Below are positions 36,826 through 45,624 of a DNA stretch of 64,000 bases, one piece after another. The DNA comes from Gammaproteobacteria bacterium RIFCSPHIGHO2_12_FULL_39_24. Its GTDB lineage: Bacteria > Pseudomonadota > Gammaproteobacteria > Coxiellales > Coxiellaceae. The translations under genes and the position numbers were made by a program. Every line of letters begins with the position of its first letter. The stretch's first letter is position 1. The notes beneath the pieces are model-generated. The model was not told the DNA's origin and made no database searches. It saw only the letters and a program-made list of their open reading frames with translations. The stretch lies in the NCBI GenBank assembly GCA_001802455.1, contig MGXZ01000002.1:1-64000 (forward strand). The letters run 5' to 3'.

Positions 36826-37662
36826 ATGCAGCTTCCGCAAAAATATCGCCGCCCCGTACTGTTCGCACTGTTGTTACATGTAGCATTGTTGTTTGTCTTG
36901 ATTTTTAATTTTGCGCCAACGGTATTTCGCATGCCACCTGCTTCTGCGCCGATGCAAACCATACAGGCCAGAGCGATTATTGAACCCAGTGCAGCAGAAC
37001 ACAGAGTGAGGCAACAGCAAGCGCAGGAGAAAAAAATAGAAGAACAAGCTGAGGCTAAAAAAGAATTAATGGAAGCGCGTGCAAAAACCAGTGCGTTAGC
37101 GGCAAAGCAAGCAAAGCTTACATTAGAACAAAAACAAAAAACAGAAAAATCACAACAGCAAAAATTGGCTGTTGAGAAAATTGAAAAAGCGAAACAAGCA
37201 GAAAAAGCACAAAAATTAAAAGCAGCAAAATTAGCCGCAAAAAAACAACAAACACAAAAATTATTAACAGAACAAAAAAAATTACAACAAGCGATGATGC
37301 AGCAGCAAATGAATACTGAAGCAAAAAATGTTTCTGCTGCTGTGTCACAAGCGCAGCAAGGTGCAATCGATCAATACAAAGCACAGATACTCGCTTTAAT
37401 TCAATCGAACTGGCGAATTGATCAAGTGAACAGTCAATTGAAATGTATTTATACCGTAGCGCTTGCACCGGATGGCACGGTGTTATCTATCGCATTAACA
37501 CAAAGTAGCGGCAATCAAGATTTAGATCAATCGGCAAAGCAAGCGATTGAACAATCATCGCCGCTGCCAGTCCCGCACAATTTGGCATTATTCAATCATT
37601 TCCGCCAATTGGTTTTAACGTTGAGTCCGCAGGGGTATTTGCAGTCGGTTGGTAACGTATAG
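36826..37662 (+). CDS. tolA: Cell envelope protein TolA
   Basis: A 278-residue inner-membrane protein with one N-terminal span (PVLFALLLHVALLFVLIFNFAPTVF), a long Lys/Ala/Gln-rich helix (residues ~60-175) and a C-terminal TonB-like domain with QIDQYKAQI-type start and YTVALAPDGTVLSIALTQSSGNQDLDQSAKQAI. It bridges TolQR in the inner membrane to TolB-Pal during division. tolQ and tolR, which usually precede it, are replaced by proS. The tolB-pal-cpoB order after it is standard. It is shorter than E. coli TolA (421). Confidence 0.9.
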   Translation: MQLPQKYRRPVLFALLLHVALLFVLIFNFAPTVFRMPPASAPMQTIQARAIIEPSAAEHRVRQQQAQEKKIEEQAEAKKELMEARAKTSALAAKQAKLTLEQKQKTEKSQQQKLAVEKIEKAKQAEKAQKLKAAKLAAKKQQTQKLLTEQKKLQQAMMQQQMNTEAKNVSAAVSQAQQGAIDQYKAQILALIQSNWRIDQVNSQLKCIYTVALAPDGTVLSIALTQSSGNQDLDQSAKQAIEQSSPLPVPHNLALFNHFRQLVLTLSPQGYLQSVGNV

Positions 37663-37729
37663 ACGCACACGATCTTGTTTTTAATTATAAAACGAGTACC
37701 ATTATTGCTCAGAAAAGGGTGAGGGGCGG

Positions 37730-39040
37730 ATGGCTGCTTTGAAAAAATTAAGCTTGTTTGTTGCGGGTTTTTTAATTTTGTCGTCCGCGCAGGCAGCAGT
37801 GCATTTGGTACTGACGCAAGGCATTAATGCAGCAACGCCCATCGCCATTATTCCTTTTGCCAACCAATCCAATAATGTTCCCGGGAACACAACGCTATCG
37901 CAGGTAATTTCAAATGACCTTCAAAACAGCGGTGAATTTCGTGTATTAACGCCAGGCGTGTTGTTACAACAGCCAACCCAATTAGCGCAAATTGATCAAA
38001 AGTATTGGCAAAAACAAGGTGTCAATGATGTTATGATTGGTCAAGTGCAACAAGTTGGATCGAATCGTTATCAAGTTTCTTTTCAGTTAGTTAATCTGTA
38101 CGCGTCGACAGCAGCAAATACAGTTTTATTAAATCAAACTTTTACAGCGTATCAACCCAGTTTGCGTCAATTGGCGCATCACATCGCCGATATGATTTAT
38201 CAAAAAATAACGGGTGTTCGCGGTATTTTCAGCACAAAGATTGCCTATGTTCTAAAACAACACTTGGATGCCAATCGTTCGCGCTATCAACTGGTGGTTG
38301 CAGATCAAGATGGCTTTAATCCACAGACTTTGTTGACATCAAATCAACCGATTATGTCGCCGACATGGACGCCGAATGGTCGTGGATTGGCGTATGTTTC
38401 ATTTGAAGGTCATCACGCAGCGATCTATTTGCAAAATTTAGCAACGGGTGGTCGTGATTTATTATCACGTTTTCCCGGCATGAATAATGCACCGGCGTTT
38501 TCGCCGAATGCGCGTCGTTTGGCGTTGGTTTTAACATTGGATGGCAATCCGAATATTTTTGTGATGGATTTGGCGTCGAGAAAATTAATGCAGATTACAA
38601 AAGATTATTCTATCGACACAGAACCAACGTGGTCAGCGGATGGAAATACTTTATTTTTCACATCCGATCGTTCTGGTGGACCGCAAATTTATCGTTATGA
38701 TTTCGCAACGCGCCAAGTGTCGCGTGTGACATTTGATGGTAGTTACAATGCGCGTGCTTGTTTATCTCCGCATGCGAATACGCTGGTTATAATGCATCGC
38801 GATGGGGGTGCATTTAATATCGCAAAACAAAATTTATCTTCAGGTCGCATGACGATGCTAACGAATTCAGGTTCAGATGATTCGCCGAGTTTGGCGCCGA
38901 ATGGAAAAATGGTACTATATGGAACCCATTACGCAGGTCGAGAAATGCTTGGATTGGTGTCAATCGATGGTCGTGTGAAATTGCGACTGCCATCAGCAGA
39001 AGGGGATGTTCAGGATCCATCTTGGTCGCCGTTTTTGTAA
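37730..39040 (+). CDS. tolB: Tol-Pal system protein TolB
   Basis: A 436-residue periplasmic protein with a signal peptide ([16 protein letters not shown]), an N-terminal alpha/beta domain ([17 protein letters not shown]) and a six-bladed propeller made of repeats such as [33 protein letters not shown] and [25 protein letters not shown]. It binds Pal and TolA to keep the envelope layers together at the septum. It is full length. Confidence 0.97.
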   Translation: MAALKKLSLFVAGFLILSSAQAAVHLVLTQGINAATPIAIIPFANQSNNVPGNTTLSQVISNDLQNSGEFRVLTPGVLLQQPTQLAQIDQKYWQKQGVNDVMIGQVQQVGSNRYQVSFQLVNLYASTAANTVLLNQTFTAYQPSLRQLAHHIADMIYQKITGVRGIFSTKIAYVLKQHLDANRSRYQLVVADQDGFNPQTLLTSNQPIMSPTWTPNGRGLAYVSFEGHHAAIYLQNLATGGRDLLSRFPGMNNAPAFSPNARRLALVLTLDGNPNIFVMDLASRKLMQITKDYSIDTEPTWSADGNTLFFTSDRSGGPQIYRYDFATRQVSRVTFDGSYNARACLSPHANTLVIMHRDGGAFNIAKQNLSSGRMTMLTNSGSDDSPSLAPNGKMVLYGTHYAGREMLGLVSIDGRVKLRLPSAEGDVQDPSWSPFL

Positions 39041-39045
39041 GTGGA

Positions 39046-39106
39046 GTTATCCGTTATCCGTGATCAGTATTGATTAACTGATAACTGATAACTGATAACT
39101 GATAAA
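39046..39106. repeat. Heptamer repeats TGATAAC before pal
   Basis: GTTATCC-GTTATCC (39046-39059) is followed by TGATTAAC and three exact TGATAAC units plus one TGATAAA at 39071-39106. The last unit runs into the AAAGGAG ribosome site of pal, so copy number would change the leader but not the Shine-Dalgarno-to-start distance. Confidence 0.75.
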
Positions 39107-39121
39107 GGAGCTTTAACTAAC

Positions 39122-39649
39122 ATGAAATTTAAAAATCTTGTAAAAATATCTTTGCTTGCAGTTGCTGCAAGTAGTTTAATGTTATTAACAGCCTGTTCAA
39201 AAAAACCAGATGCGACTGGTGAAGGCAGTGGTTCTGGCAGTGAAACGTATGGCATGAATGGTTCGAGTGGTTATGGTAGCAATGATGGATTCAAAGTGAA
39301 TTCATTGAAAGCGCCCTCTAATCAAACTTATTATTTCGCATTTAACAGTAGCGATTTGCGTCAATCTGACATGAAAGCATTGTTGATTCAAGCGAATTAT
39401 ATTGCTGCGCACTCGAGTGCAGTGGTTCGTTTGGAAGGAAATACCGATAATCGCGGTAGTCGTGAATACAATATTGGTTTGGGATGGCGTCGTGATCAAA
39501 GTGTTGCGCGTATTTTGGAACAACAAGGTGTTCACCCCAATCAAATTAAAATGGTCAGTTATGGAAAAGAAAATCCAGCTGTATCAGGCAATGATGAACA
39601 CGCTTGGGCGTTAAATCGTCGCGTTGATTTTATTTATAAACAAAAATAA
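39122..39649 (+). CDS. pal: Peptidoglycan-associated lipoprotein Pal
   Basis: A 175-residue outer-membrane lipoprotein. The lipobox LTAC places the lipidated Cys at residue 25, a Gly/Ser-rich linker follows (GEGSGSGSETYGMNGSSGYG), and an OmpA-like domain with YYFAFNSSDLR, LEGNTDNRGSREYNIGLGWRRDQSV and ALNRRVDF binds peptidoglycan. It is part of the Tol-Pal complex. Confidence 0.97.
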   Translation: MKFKNLVKISLLAVAASSLMLLTACSKKPDATGEGSGSGSETYGMNGSSGYGSNDGFKVNSLKAPSNQTYYFAFNSSDLRQSDMKALLIQANYIAAHSSAVVRLEGNTDNRGSREYNIGLGWRRDQSVARILEQQGVHPNQIKMVSYGKENPAVSGNDEHAWALNRRVDFIYKQK

Positions 39650-39658
39650 TGTGAATAT

Positions 39659-40627
39659 ATGCGCTTGAATAAGTTCTTTTTAGTTGCACTTTTGTTTTGT
39701 GGTTGCGCTTTTGCGCATGAAGCGCCTGTTGTTGATGCGCAACAAGATGCAGTGAGTACTCAACCCGAAGCTGTTTCTGGTAGTTCCGGATGGCAAACTG
39801 TTACGAATGATAATGCGGAAAAACCAGCATCAACAACTTCACCACCCGTTGCGCAACAAGAATGGGCGCCTACGCCTACTCAACAAACTGCGCAATCTGG
39901 CGGTTCAGTAAATAAACGCGTGTCTCGCTTAGAGCAGCAAATGGCAAATTACACGCAAATGAATTTGCCGCAGCAAGTTAGTGATATGCAGCAAAAAATA
40001 TCGCAATTGCAAGGTCAAGTTGAAGTTGATCAACGTGAATTAAAAACATTAACAGATCAACAGAAAACATATTATCAAGATTTGGAACAACAGCTTGCGC
40101 AATTGCATGCTTCGCCCACTCCCACTTCTGTCCCCCCTACAGCGGCTGCTGCTGTAACAACAACATCAGCGACGTTGGCAGCTGACATCAAAAAGGATAA
40201 AAATGACACTAGCGAAAATGATCAAACCGCAACGCCGTCGCTGGGTGATGCCGATGCTTATAATAAAGCATTTCGCTTGTTATCACGAAAACACTTTAAT
40301 CAAGCGCAATCGGCATTCAAAAATTATTTGCAGGATTATCCAAAAGGACAATTTGCGGTGAATGCGCATTTTTGGCTGGGTGAAATTGCATTGATGAACC
40401 AACATTACGATGATGCGATTTCACAATTTAAAACCGTTGTGACGCAATACCCCACTTCTAACAAAGTTTCTGATGCAAAATTAAAAATCGCCATGATTCA
40501 TGCCGCAAAAGGTGAAACAGATAAAGCGAAAAAAGAATTTACACAAATCAGAAAAGATTATCCTGGCTCAACGGCAGCGCAATTAGCGAGTATTCGCCTG
40601 CAACAAATTTCGGGCGGGGTGAGTTAA
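39659..40627 (+). CDS. cpoB: Cell division coordinator CpoB (YbgF)
   Basis: A 322-residue periplasmic protein with a signal peptide (FFLVALLFCGCAFA), a trimerising coiled coil (RVSRLEQQMANYTQMN...QLQGQVEVDQRELKTLTDQQ at ~80-150), a low-complexity Thr/Pro/Ala linker and C-terminal TPR repeats (AYNKAFRLLSRKHFNQAQSAFKNYLQDYPKGQ onward). It couples Tol energy state to peptidoglycan synthesis. The linker region includes the CGCCCACTCCCACT 14-mer found at two other places. The ribosome site is weak; coupling to pal is likely. Confidence 0.93.
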   Translation: MRLNKFFLVALLFCGCAFAHEAPVVDAQQDAVSTQPEAVSGSSGWQTVTNDNAEKPASTTSPPVAQQEWAPTPTQQTAQSGGSVNKRVSRLEQQMANYTQMNLPQQVSDMQQKISQLQGQVEVDQRELKTLTDQQKTYYQDLEQQLAQLHASPTPTSVPPTAAAAVTTTSATLAADIKKDKNDTSENDQTATPSLGDADAYNKAFRLLSRKHFNQAQSAFKNYLQDYPKGQFAVNAHFWLGEIALMNQHYDDAISQFKTVVTQYPTSNKVSDAKLKIAMIHAAKGETDKAKKEFTQIRKDYPGSTAAQLASIRLQQISGGVS

Positions 40628-40635
40628 GGATAATC

Positions 40636-41223
40636 ATGTCTCATCAGGATGATGAAATCGATCAAAAACGTCGTGAATTTCTCACTGGTGCCACTGTTGC
40701 CATGGGTGCAATAGGTGTTGCCGCTGCTTGTGTTCCCTTTATTTCTTCGTTATTGCCGGGTGCTGCGGAAATTGCGGCGGGCGGCCCTGTTCGTGTTAAA
40801 GTGAAAGACATGAAATTGGGTGATCAACTCACGGTGATGTGGCGAGGCAAACCCGTTTGGATTATTGCGCGGGGTGATGCAGCGCTGGCCTCATTAAACA
40901 CCGATACGAATTTATTACGCGATCCTAATTCAACAGTGGATCAACAACCAGAGTATGCCAAAAATATTTTTCGTTCACGAAAACCACTCCATTTAATTTT
41001 AGTCGGTGTTTGTACGCATTTAGGATGCACGCCCACTTATCGTCCTGATCCGCATTCTGTTTCAGCAGATTGGCCTGGTGGGTTTTTTTGTTCATGTCAC
41101 GGATCGAAATTTGATTTAGCGGGACGTGTATTTAAAAATGTGCCCGCGCCCATTAATTTAGAAGTGCCGCCGTATGTTTATTTAAGTGATGATGAGATTA
41201 TGATTGGGGTGAATAAAGTGTGA
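40636..41223 (+). CDS. petA: Ubiquinol-cytochrome c reductase Rieske subunit
   Basis: A 195-residue Rieske iron-sulfur protein of complex III. A twin-arginine-like start (KRREFLTGATVAMGAIGVAAACVPF) anchors it in the membrane. The 2Fe-2S ligands are in CTHLGC and CSCHGSKFD. It takes electrons from ubiquinol to cytochrome c1. The stop overlaps the petB GTG start (GTGA). Confidence 0.97.
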   Translation: MSHQDDEIDQKRREFLTGATVAMGAIGVAAACVPFISSLLPGAAEIAAGGPVRVKVKDMKLGDQLTVMWRGKPVWIIARGDAALASLNTDTNLLRDPNSTVDQQPEYAKNIFRSRKPLHLILVGVCTHLGCTPTYRPDPHSVSADWPGGFFCSCHGSKFDLAGRVFKNVPAPINLEVPPYVYLSDDEIMIGVNKV

Positions 41224-42377
41224 AACTATTTTCCTGGCTTAACGCTCGTTTTCCTTTTCAAGCAATCTGGAAAAAACATGCTGCAAATTATTATGTGCCG
41301 AAAAATTTAAATTTCTGGTATTTTTTTGGTGTTTTTTCTTTAATTGTTTTAATGAATCAAATTGTCACAGGCATTTGGCTGGCGATGGTGTATACACCCA
41401 CCTCCGCTGATGCATTTTCATCAATTGAGCATATTATGCGAGACGTGCCATTTGGTTGGTTGTTGCGTTATCTGCACGCAGTGGGTGCGTCCGCTTTTTT
41501 TATCGTGATTTATTTACACATGTATCGCAGCATTATGTATGGTTCATTCAAAGCGCCGCGCGAATTGCTGTGGATCATCGGAATGATTTTATACGTGATT
41601 TTATTGATGGAATCCGCAAGCGGTTATGTTTTGCCGTGGGGGCAAATGTCATTCTGGGCAATTAAAGTGTTGATTACCGTTTTTTCCGTGATTCCGTTGA
41701 TTGGAAAACAATTGGTGATTTTGTTGCAAGGAGATTACAATGTATCGGGTGTCACTTTGCATCGATTTTTTGCTTTCCATGTGATTGCCATTCCATTGTT
41801 GATTTTATTATTAGTGTGGATGCATATTATTGCATTGCATCAAGTGGGTTCAAATAATCCCACTGGAAAAGATAATATTGAAAAAATTCCCTTTCATCCA
41901 TACTACACCGTAAAAGATTTTGCGGGGGTTGTTGTTTTTTTATTTTTATTTTTTTTCATTGTCTTTTTTGCGCCAACGTTGCACGGTTATTTTTTAGAGA
42001 ACGCGAATTTCTTACCCGCTAATCCACTAGTGACACCATTGCATATTTCACCGCCCTGGTATTTGGCACCGTATTATTCTATTTTGCGCGCGATTCCGAA
42101 TAAATTAATGGGAATCAGTTTAGCGGCAGGCGCCATTATTTTATTATTTTTATTGCCATGGTTGGATAGAAGTAAGGTACGATCCATTCGCTATCGCGGA
42201 AAATATTCAAAAATTGCCTTAACTATTTTTATCATTAGTTTTGTGGGATTGGGATTTTTGGGTACAGACAGTTTAACCGACACGAATATTTTATTCTCGC
42301 GTATTTTTACTATATTTTATTATTTATTTTTTTTATTGATGCCGATTTATTCGAAAGAAGTGGGAGTCGGAGTGTGA
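41220..42377 (+). CDS. petB: Ubiquinol-cytochrome c reductase cytochrome b
   Basis: A 385-residue cytochrome b with about eight membrane helices. Heme-b histidines lie in WLLRYLHAVGASAFFIVIYLHMYR and HRFFAFHVIAIPLLILLLVWMHIIALH. The Qo-site PEWY motif of mitochondria and alphaproteobacteria reads PPWY here. Cytochrome b of many beta/gammaproteobacteria also lacks the Glu (PVWY). The start is GTG overlapping petA. Confidence 0.97.
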   Translation: MKLFSWLNARFPFQAIWKKHAANYYVPKNLNFWYFFGVFSLIVLMNQIVTGIWLAMVYTPTSADAFSSIEHIMRDVPFGWLLRYLHAVGASAFFIVIYLHMYRSIMYGSFKAPRELLWIIGMILYVILLMESASGYVLPWGQMSFWAIKVLITVFSVIPLIGKQLVILLQGDYNVSGVTLHRFFAFHVIAIPLLILLLVWMHIIALHQVGSNNPTGKDNIEKIPFHPYYTVKDFAGVVVFLFLFFFIVFFAPTLHGYFLENANFLPANPLVTPLHISPPWYLAPYYSILRAIPNKLMGISLAAGAIILLFLLPWLDRSKVRSIRYRGKYSKIALTIFIISFVGLGFLGTDSLTDTNILFSRIFTIFYYLFFLLMPIYSKEVGVGV

Positions 42378-43063
42378 GTGGGAGAACGATAGCAATTATC
42401 TTTTTATTTTTTATTCAGGCAGTATTTTCTGACGAATCGCCTATTCAATTAGAGCACGTTAACATAAATACAAAAGATTATGCCTCTATTTTGCGCGGCG
42501 CAAAAGTATTTTCAGGAACGTGCATGACATGCCACACCATGAAATATGTTGTGCACGATAAAATTGCAAAAGAAGCGGGAATTACTGCAGATAAAATGCC
42601 GCTAAATCAAAAAGAGTGGGTGTATGGAATAACGCCACCTGATTTGAGTTTGGAAGCGCGCGTGCAAGGAGCTGATTGGATTTATACTTATTTACATGCA
42701 TTTTATAAAGATGCGTCACGTCCCACCGGATTTAATAATTTATTAGTGCCCAATACGGTGATGACCAATGTTTTGGCTGGTATGCAAGGTATTCAAGAAA
42801 AATTGCCTGACAGTGAAATCATGAAACCGATTTTACAATCAGATAAGTTACATTATTTTCAAGTGTTAAAATTAGTGCAATCCGGTTCGCAATCACCCGA
42901 AGCATTTGATGATACAACGCGCGATTTAGTAAATTTTTTTGTATACATTAGCGATCCGCATGTTAATCAACGAAAAAGAATGGGGATTTACGTATTAATT
43001 TTTCTTGCATTATTTTTTGTGATTGTTTATTGGTTGAAAAAAATGGTTTGGAAGAAAGTGTGA
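42374..43063 (+). CDS. petC: Ubiquinol-cytochrome c reductase cytochrome c1
   Basis: A 229-residue cytochrome c1. It has a signal peptide (IAIIFLFFIQAVFS), the heme c attachment CMTCHTMKYV, a typical DWIYTYLHAFYKDASRPTGFNN segment and a C-terminal membrane anchor (MGIYVLIFLALFFVIVYWLKKMVWKK). It takes electrons from the Rieske protein to cytochrome c and so to ctaC. The start is GTG overlapping petB by 4 nt; the end of the petABC operon. Confidence 0.97.
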   Translation: MSGRTIAIIFLFFIQAVFSDESPIQLEHVNINTKDYASILRGAKVFSGTCMTCHTMKYVVHDKIAKEAGITADKMPLNQKEWVYGITPPDLSLEARVQGADWIYTYLHAFYKDASRPTGFNNLLVPNTVMTNVLAGMQGIQEKLPDSEIMKPILQSDKLHYFQVLKLVQSGSQSPEAFDDTTRDLVNFFVYISDPHVNQRKRMGIYVLIFLALFFVIVYWLKKMVWKKV

Positions 43064-43099
43064 TTGGTTACCTACTACTTCCATTTATACTAACCTAGT

Positions 43100-43116
43100 A
43101 GTACTATACTAGTACT
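43100..43116. promoter_or_regulatory. Palindrome AGTACTA-TAC-TAGTACT with embedded -10 box
   Basis: Perfect 7-bp arms around a 3-bp centre, 22 bp before the AAA ATPase start codon. TATACT (43105-43110) inside it looks like a -10 element, so a protein bound here would block transcription. The regulator is unknown. Confidence 0.45.
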
Positions 43117-43137
43117 TCAGTATAGAATGGTACGAAT

Positions 43138-44247
43138 ATGACACAAACCTTTCATCGCGGCATTGCTTCAGGCGAGGCATTTTGCAATCGGACAGACGAG
43201 CTGGCTCGTCTGACGCACAATATTCAACAGCTTACTCAAACTTTGCTGATTTCCCCAAGGCGTTATGGAAAAACCAGCTTGGCGTTGCGTGCAATAGAGT
43301 CTGTAAAATGGCCCTATGCTGATATTGATTTGTTCATGAAACAAGATTCTGAATCGGTGATGAATGAATTTTTTGATGGTATTGGGACGCTCATTTCTAA
43401 AATCATCAAACCCACTGAGCAAGCTATCCGCAAGTTAGAATCTTTACTAAAAAATCTTTCAGTCTCAATCAGAGTAGGTCAGTTGGGGTTTGAATTTACC
43501 GTGAGCCCCAAAACAGTGGACGCCAAAAAAAACTTGAAATCATTGTTGATTGGTGTTGATGAATTATTGGTTAAGCATAAAAAACACGCCATCATTTTTA
43601 TTGATGAAATACAATCCATCAGCGGATCGCCTGTGTGTGACGAGGTTGAATCATCATTGCGGTTTGTTGCGCAAAAAACAAAAAACATTAGCTTTATTTT
43701 TTCTGGTAGTAACCGCCATTTACTCAGTCAAATGTTTGAAGATCGATCTCGGCCACTCTATAAATTGTGTCATAAGATACCGCTCCAGAGAATCTCAGCA
43801 GAGCATTATAAAAATTTTATTAATAAGTTTTCCAGAGTCCGATGGAAAGAAAATTTATCCAACGAAACACTCGAAGAAATATTTTCATGCGCAAAATGCC
43901 ATCCCTATTACATGAATATTTTATGTAGCTACTTGTTTGAATCTAATACCATTCCAAGGGTGGATGACGTTGTTATTTGTTGGAAAAAAATCTGTCGGGA
44001 AGAACAGGGTTCTGTTGCGAGAGATATTGAGTTTTTAACATCAAAGCAAAAACAATTGCTCAGCGAAATTGCCAAAGCACCCGGATTAAAAGAACCTGCT
44101 GGGAAAAATTTTTCAAGCAGGGTTAATTTATCAGTAAAAGGAATTTTAGGCGCAATTGAAATTTTACTGAAACATGACTTAGTTGAAAAATTAGAAACAG
44201 GTGAAATTCGAATTGTTGACCCAGTATTGGATTGCTGGTCAAAATAA
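43138..44247 (+). CDS. AAA ATPase, archaeal-type ATPase_2 family
   Basis: A 369-residue P-loop ATPase. The family-typical N-terminus GEAFCNRTDELARL is followed by the altered Walker A SPRRYGKT (residues 39-46) and Walker B HAIIFIDEIQSI. A sensor region FIFSGSNRHLLSQMF and a C-terminal winged-helix part (SKQKQLLSEIAKAP...SVKGILGAIEILLKHDLVEK) follow. Proteins of this type are lineage-scattered with unclear roles. It stands alone after petC with a palindromic promoter, next to an unknown gene. Its style (Cys/Lys-rich, no operon) suggests acquired DNA, but base use is not clearly different from its neighbours. Confidence 0.82.
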   Translation: MTQTFHRGIASGEAFCNRTDELARLTHNIQQLTQTLLISPRRYGKTSLALRAIESVKWPYADIDLFMKQDSESVMNEFFDGIGTLISKIIKPTEQAIRKLESLLKNLSVSIRVGQLGFEFTVSPKTVDAKKNLKSLLIGVDELLVKHKKHAIIFIDEIQSISGSPVCDEVESSLRFVAQKTKNISFIFSGSNRHLLSQMFEDRSRPLYKLCHKIPLQRISAEHYKNFINKFSRVRWKENLSNETLEEIFSCAKCHPYYMNILCSYLFESNTIPRVDDVVICWKKICREEQGSVARDIEFLTSKQKQLLSEIAKAPGLKEPAGKNFSSRVNLSVKGILGAIEILLKHDLVEKLETGEIRIVDPVLDCWSK

Positions 44248-44291
44248 CTCAACTGTACAGTGTTAAAAATCATTACTTATTTTTACTTTAC

Positions 44292-44318
44292 TCGAAAATA
44301 AAATTGCAGTATTTTCGA
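44292..44318. repeat. Inverted repeat upstream of unknown gene
   Basis: TCGAAAATA (44292-44300) and TATTTTCGA (44310-44318) form a perfect 9-bp stem with a 9-nt loop, 36 nt before the next start codon. There is no T-run, so an operator or leader structure is more likely than a terminator. Confidence 0.5.
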
Positions 44319-44353
44319 AGGGTGATAAAAATAAATAAGAAACGAGGTGTATT

Positions 44354-45613
44354 ATGAGTCGTTCTGAAGAAACAACATCACTTTTGCTTGATGTAGGTTA
44401 TGGCAGAACCGATATCACGGAACCACATGTTTTTGCTGACACAAAACTACCTGATACAGGAAGATTATTTACAGCAGAATTTGCATTGCGCGCTTATACT
44501 GCACTATCTCGTACATCAATTGATAATGAAAGACCCACCATTCCATTTGGCCTGTTTCAAAAAGAATGTTTTTTTATAAAAGCGAAAATGGAAGAATTGA
44601 ATGTGAAAGATGATGCTGTAATCCGAACATTTTTATCTAACATCAAGGGTATTGTTGAACATGTTGAAAAAGATATTGCAGTTAGCGTAAACATTGATGA
44701 GCGCAAAAAAATGTTTTTATGTGTTGTTGAACAATTAATGACAAGTATAACTGCGTTTATTAAACAGAGGCGACCTGATTTAACGAATCTTGATGTTGTT
44801 GCTACATATCCTGATATTAGTAACAAGTCTCTTGTATCTACTGTATCTACAACATCAGAAAATTATATGAAAACAAATTTATCTGACCGTTTTTTATTTA
44901 CAAAAGCATTCGCAACAACAGTCTACAGAAAATTGCTTAATACGAATCTCGAGAAAAAGAAAACTATTGTTGAGAATAACGGTCCACTTCCTAAAATCAA
45001 AGACAAAATTGAAATCGCGAAAACCGTCGATGACATCATTTCTCTTGTCAATATCGTTTACAATGCGATGGTTGAAGCAAAACAAAAGAATGATTCAGCT
45101 TTGTCAGGGTGCTTTCCAACGATTTTGAAAGATATTGGCCAATATATTGCAATAACGCATCCAGCAGTTTCAAAAGAAGTCGTTGCCTTGTTGAGGAGCA
45201 GGGCTTCAGACGATAAGCGTGCTGAGTGTGGTTGGATTATGTTATGCGGTGTTAATGCAGCAGTTCAATTTCCGTTGAATGCAGCATGGTGTGTGCTTTC
45301 AGTTGCGACACTAGGTACTTTACCTGCTCTATACTACGATCATCAGAATGATTCTTATACTGGTTGTTGCCCCTCCTGCATAGACGTGCTTTGTGATTTG
45401 AGTGAGTTCGCACCATATTTTTATCTACCATATGATAAAAGATACAAACACAATGAAGAAGTTAACGAGTGTTGTCGTCCGATTAGCTCAATGTTGTGGC
45501 ATTGCGGAAGATGGAGTTATGTTGGCGCTATATCCGAAGGATGTAATGAAAAAACCACAGCATTTCAAAATACAGCAGAGTCAGCACCGTCGAAGAGTAT
45601 AGGTATGGCGTAA
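44354..45613 (+). CDS. Hypothetical protein, possible effector
   Basis: A 419-residue protein that I do not recognise. The first ~290 residues are soluble, mostly helical and Lys/Asp/Thr rich. A hydrophobic stretch at ~300-330 (WIMLCGVNAAVQFPLNAAWCVLSVATLG) could be one or two membrane passes. The last 80 residues are rich in cysteine (CCPSCIDVLC, CCRP, HCG, GCN). There is no signal peptide. ACGAGGTG precedes the ATG by about 6 nt. It is a single gene behind an inverted repeat. A large lineage-restricted protein with an internal hydrophobic part fits the style of Dot/Icm effectors, but this is a guess without secretion evidence. Confidence 0.65.
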   Translation: MSRSEETTSLLLDVGYGRTDITEPHVFADTKLPDTGRLFTAEFALRAYTALSRTSIDNERPTIPFGLFQKECFFIKAKMEELNVKDDAVIRTFLSNIKGIVEHVEKDIAVSVNIDERKKMFLCVVEQLMTSITAFIKQRRPDLTNLDVVATYPDISNKSLVSTVSTTSENYMKTNLSDRFLFTKAFATTVYRKLLNTNLEKKKTIVENNGPLPKIKDKIEIAKTVDDIISLVNIVYNAMVEAKQKNDSALSGCFPTILKDIGQYIAITHPAVSKEVVALLRSRASDDKRAECGWIMLCGVNAAVQFPLNAAWCVLSVATLGTLPALYYDHQNDSYTGCCPSCIDVLCDLSEFAPYFYLPYDKRYKHNEEVNECCRPISSMLWHCGRWSYVGAISEGCNEKTTAFQNTAESAPSKSIGMA

Positions 45614-45624
45614 CGGACGCACCT

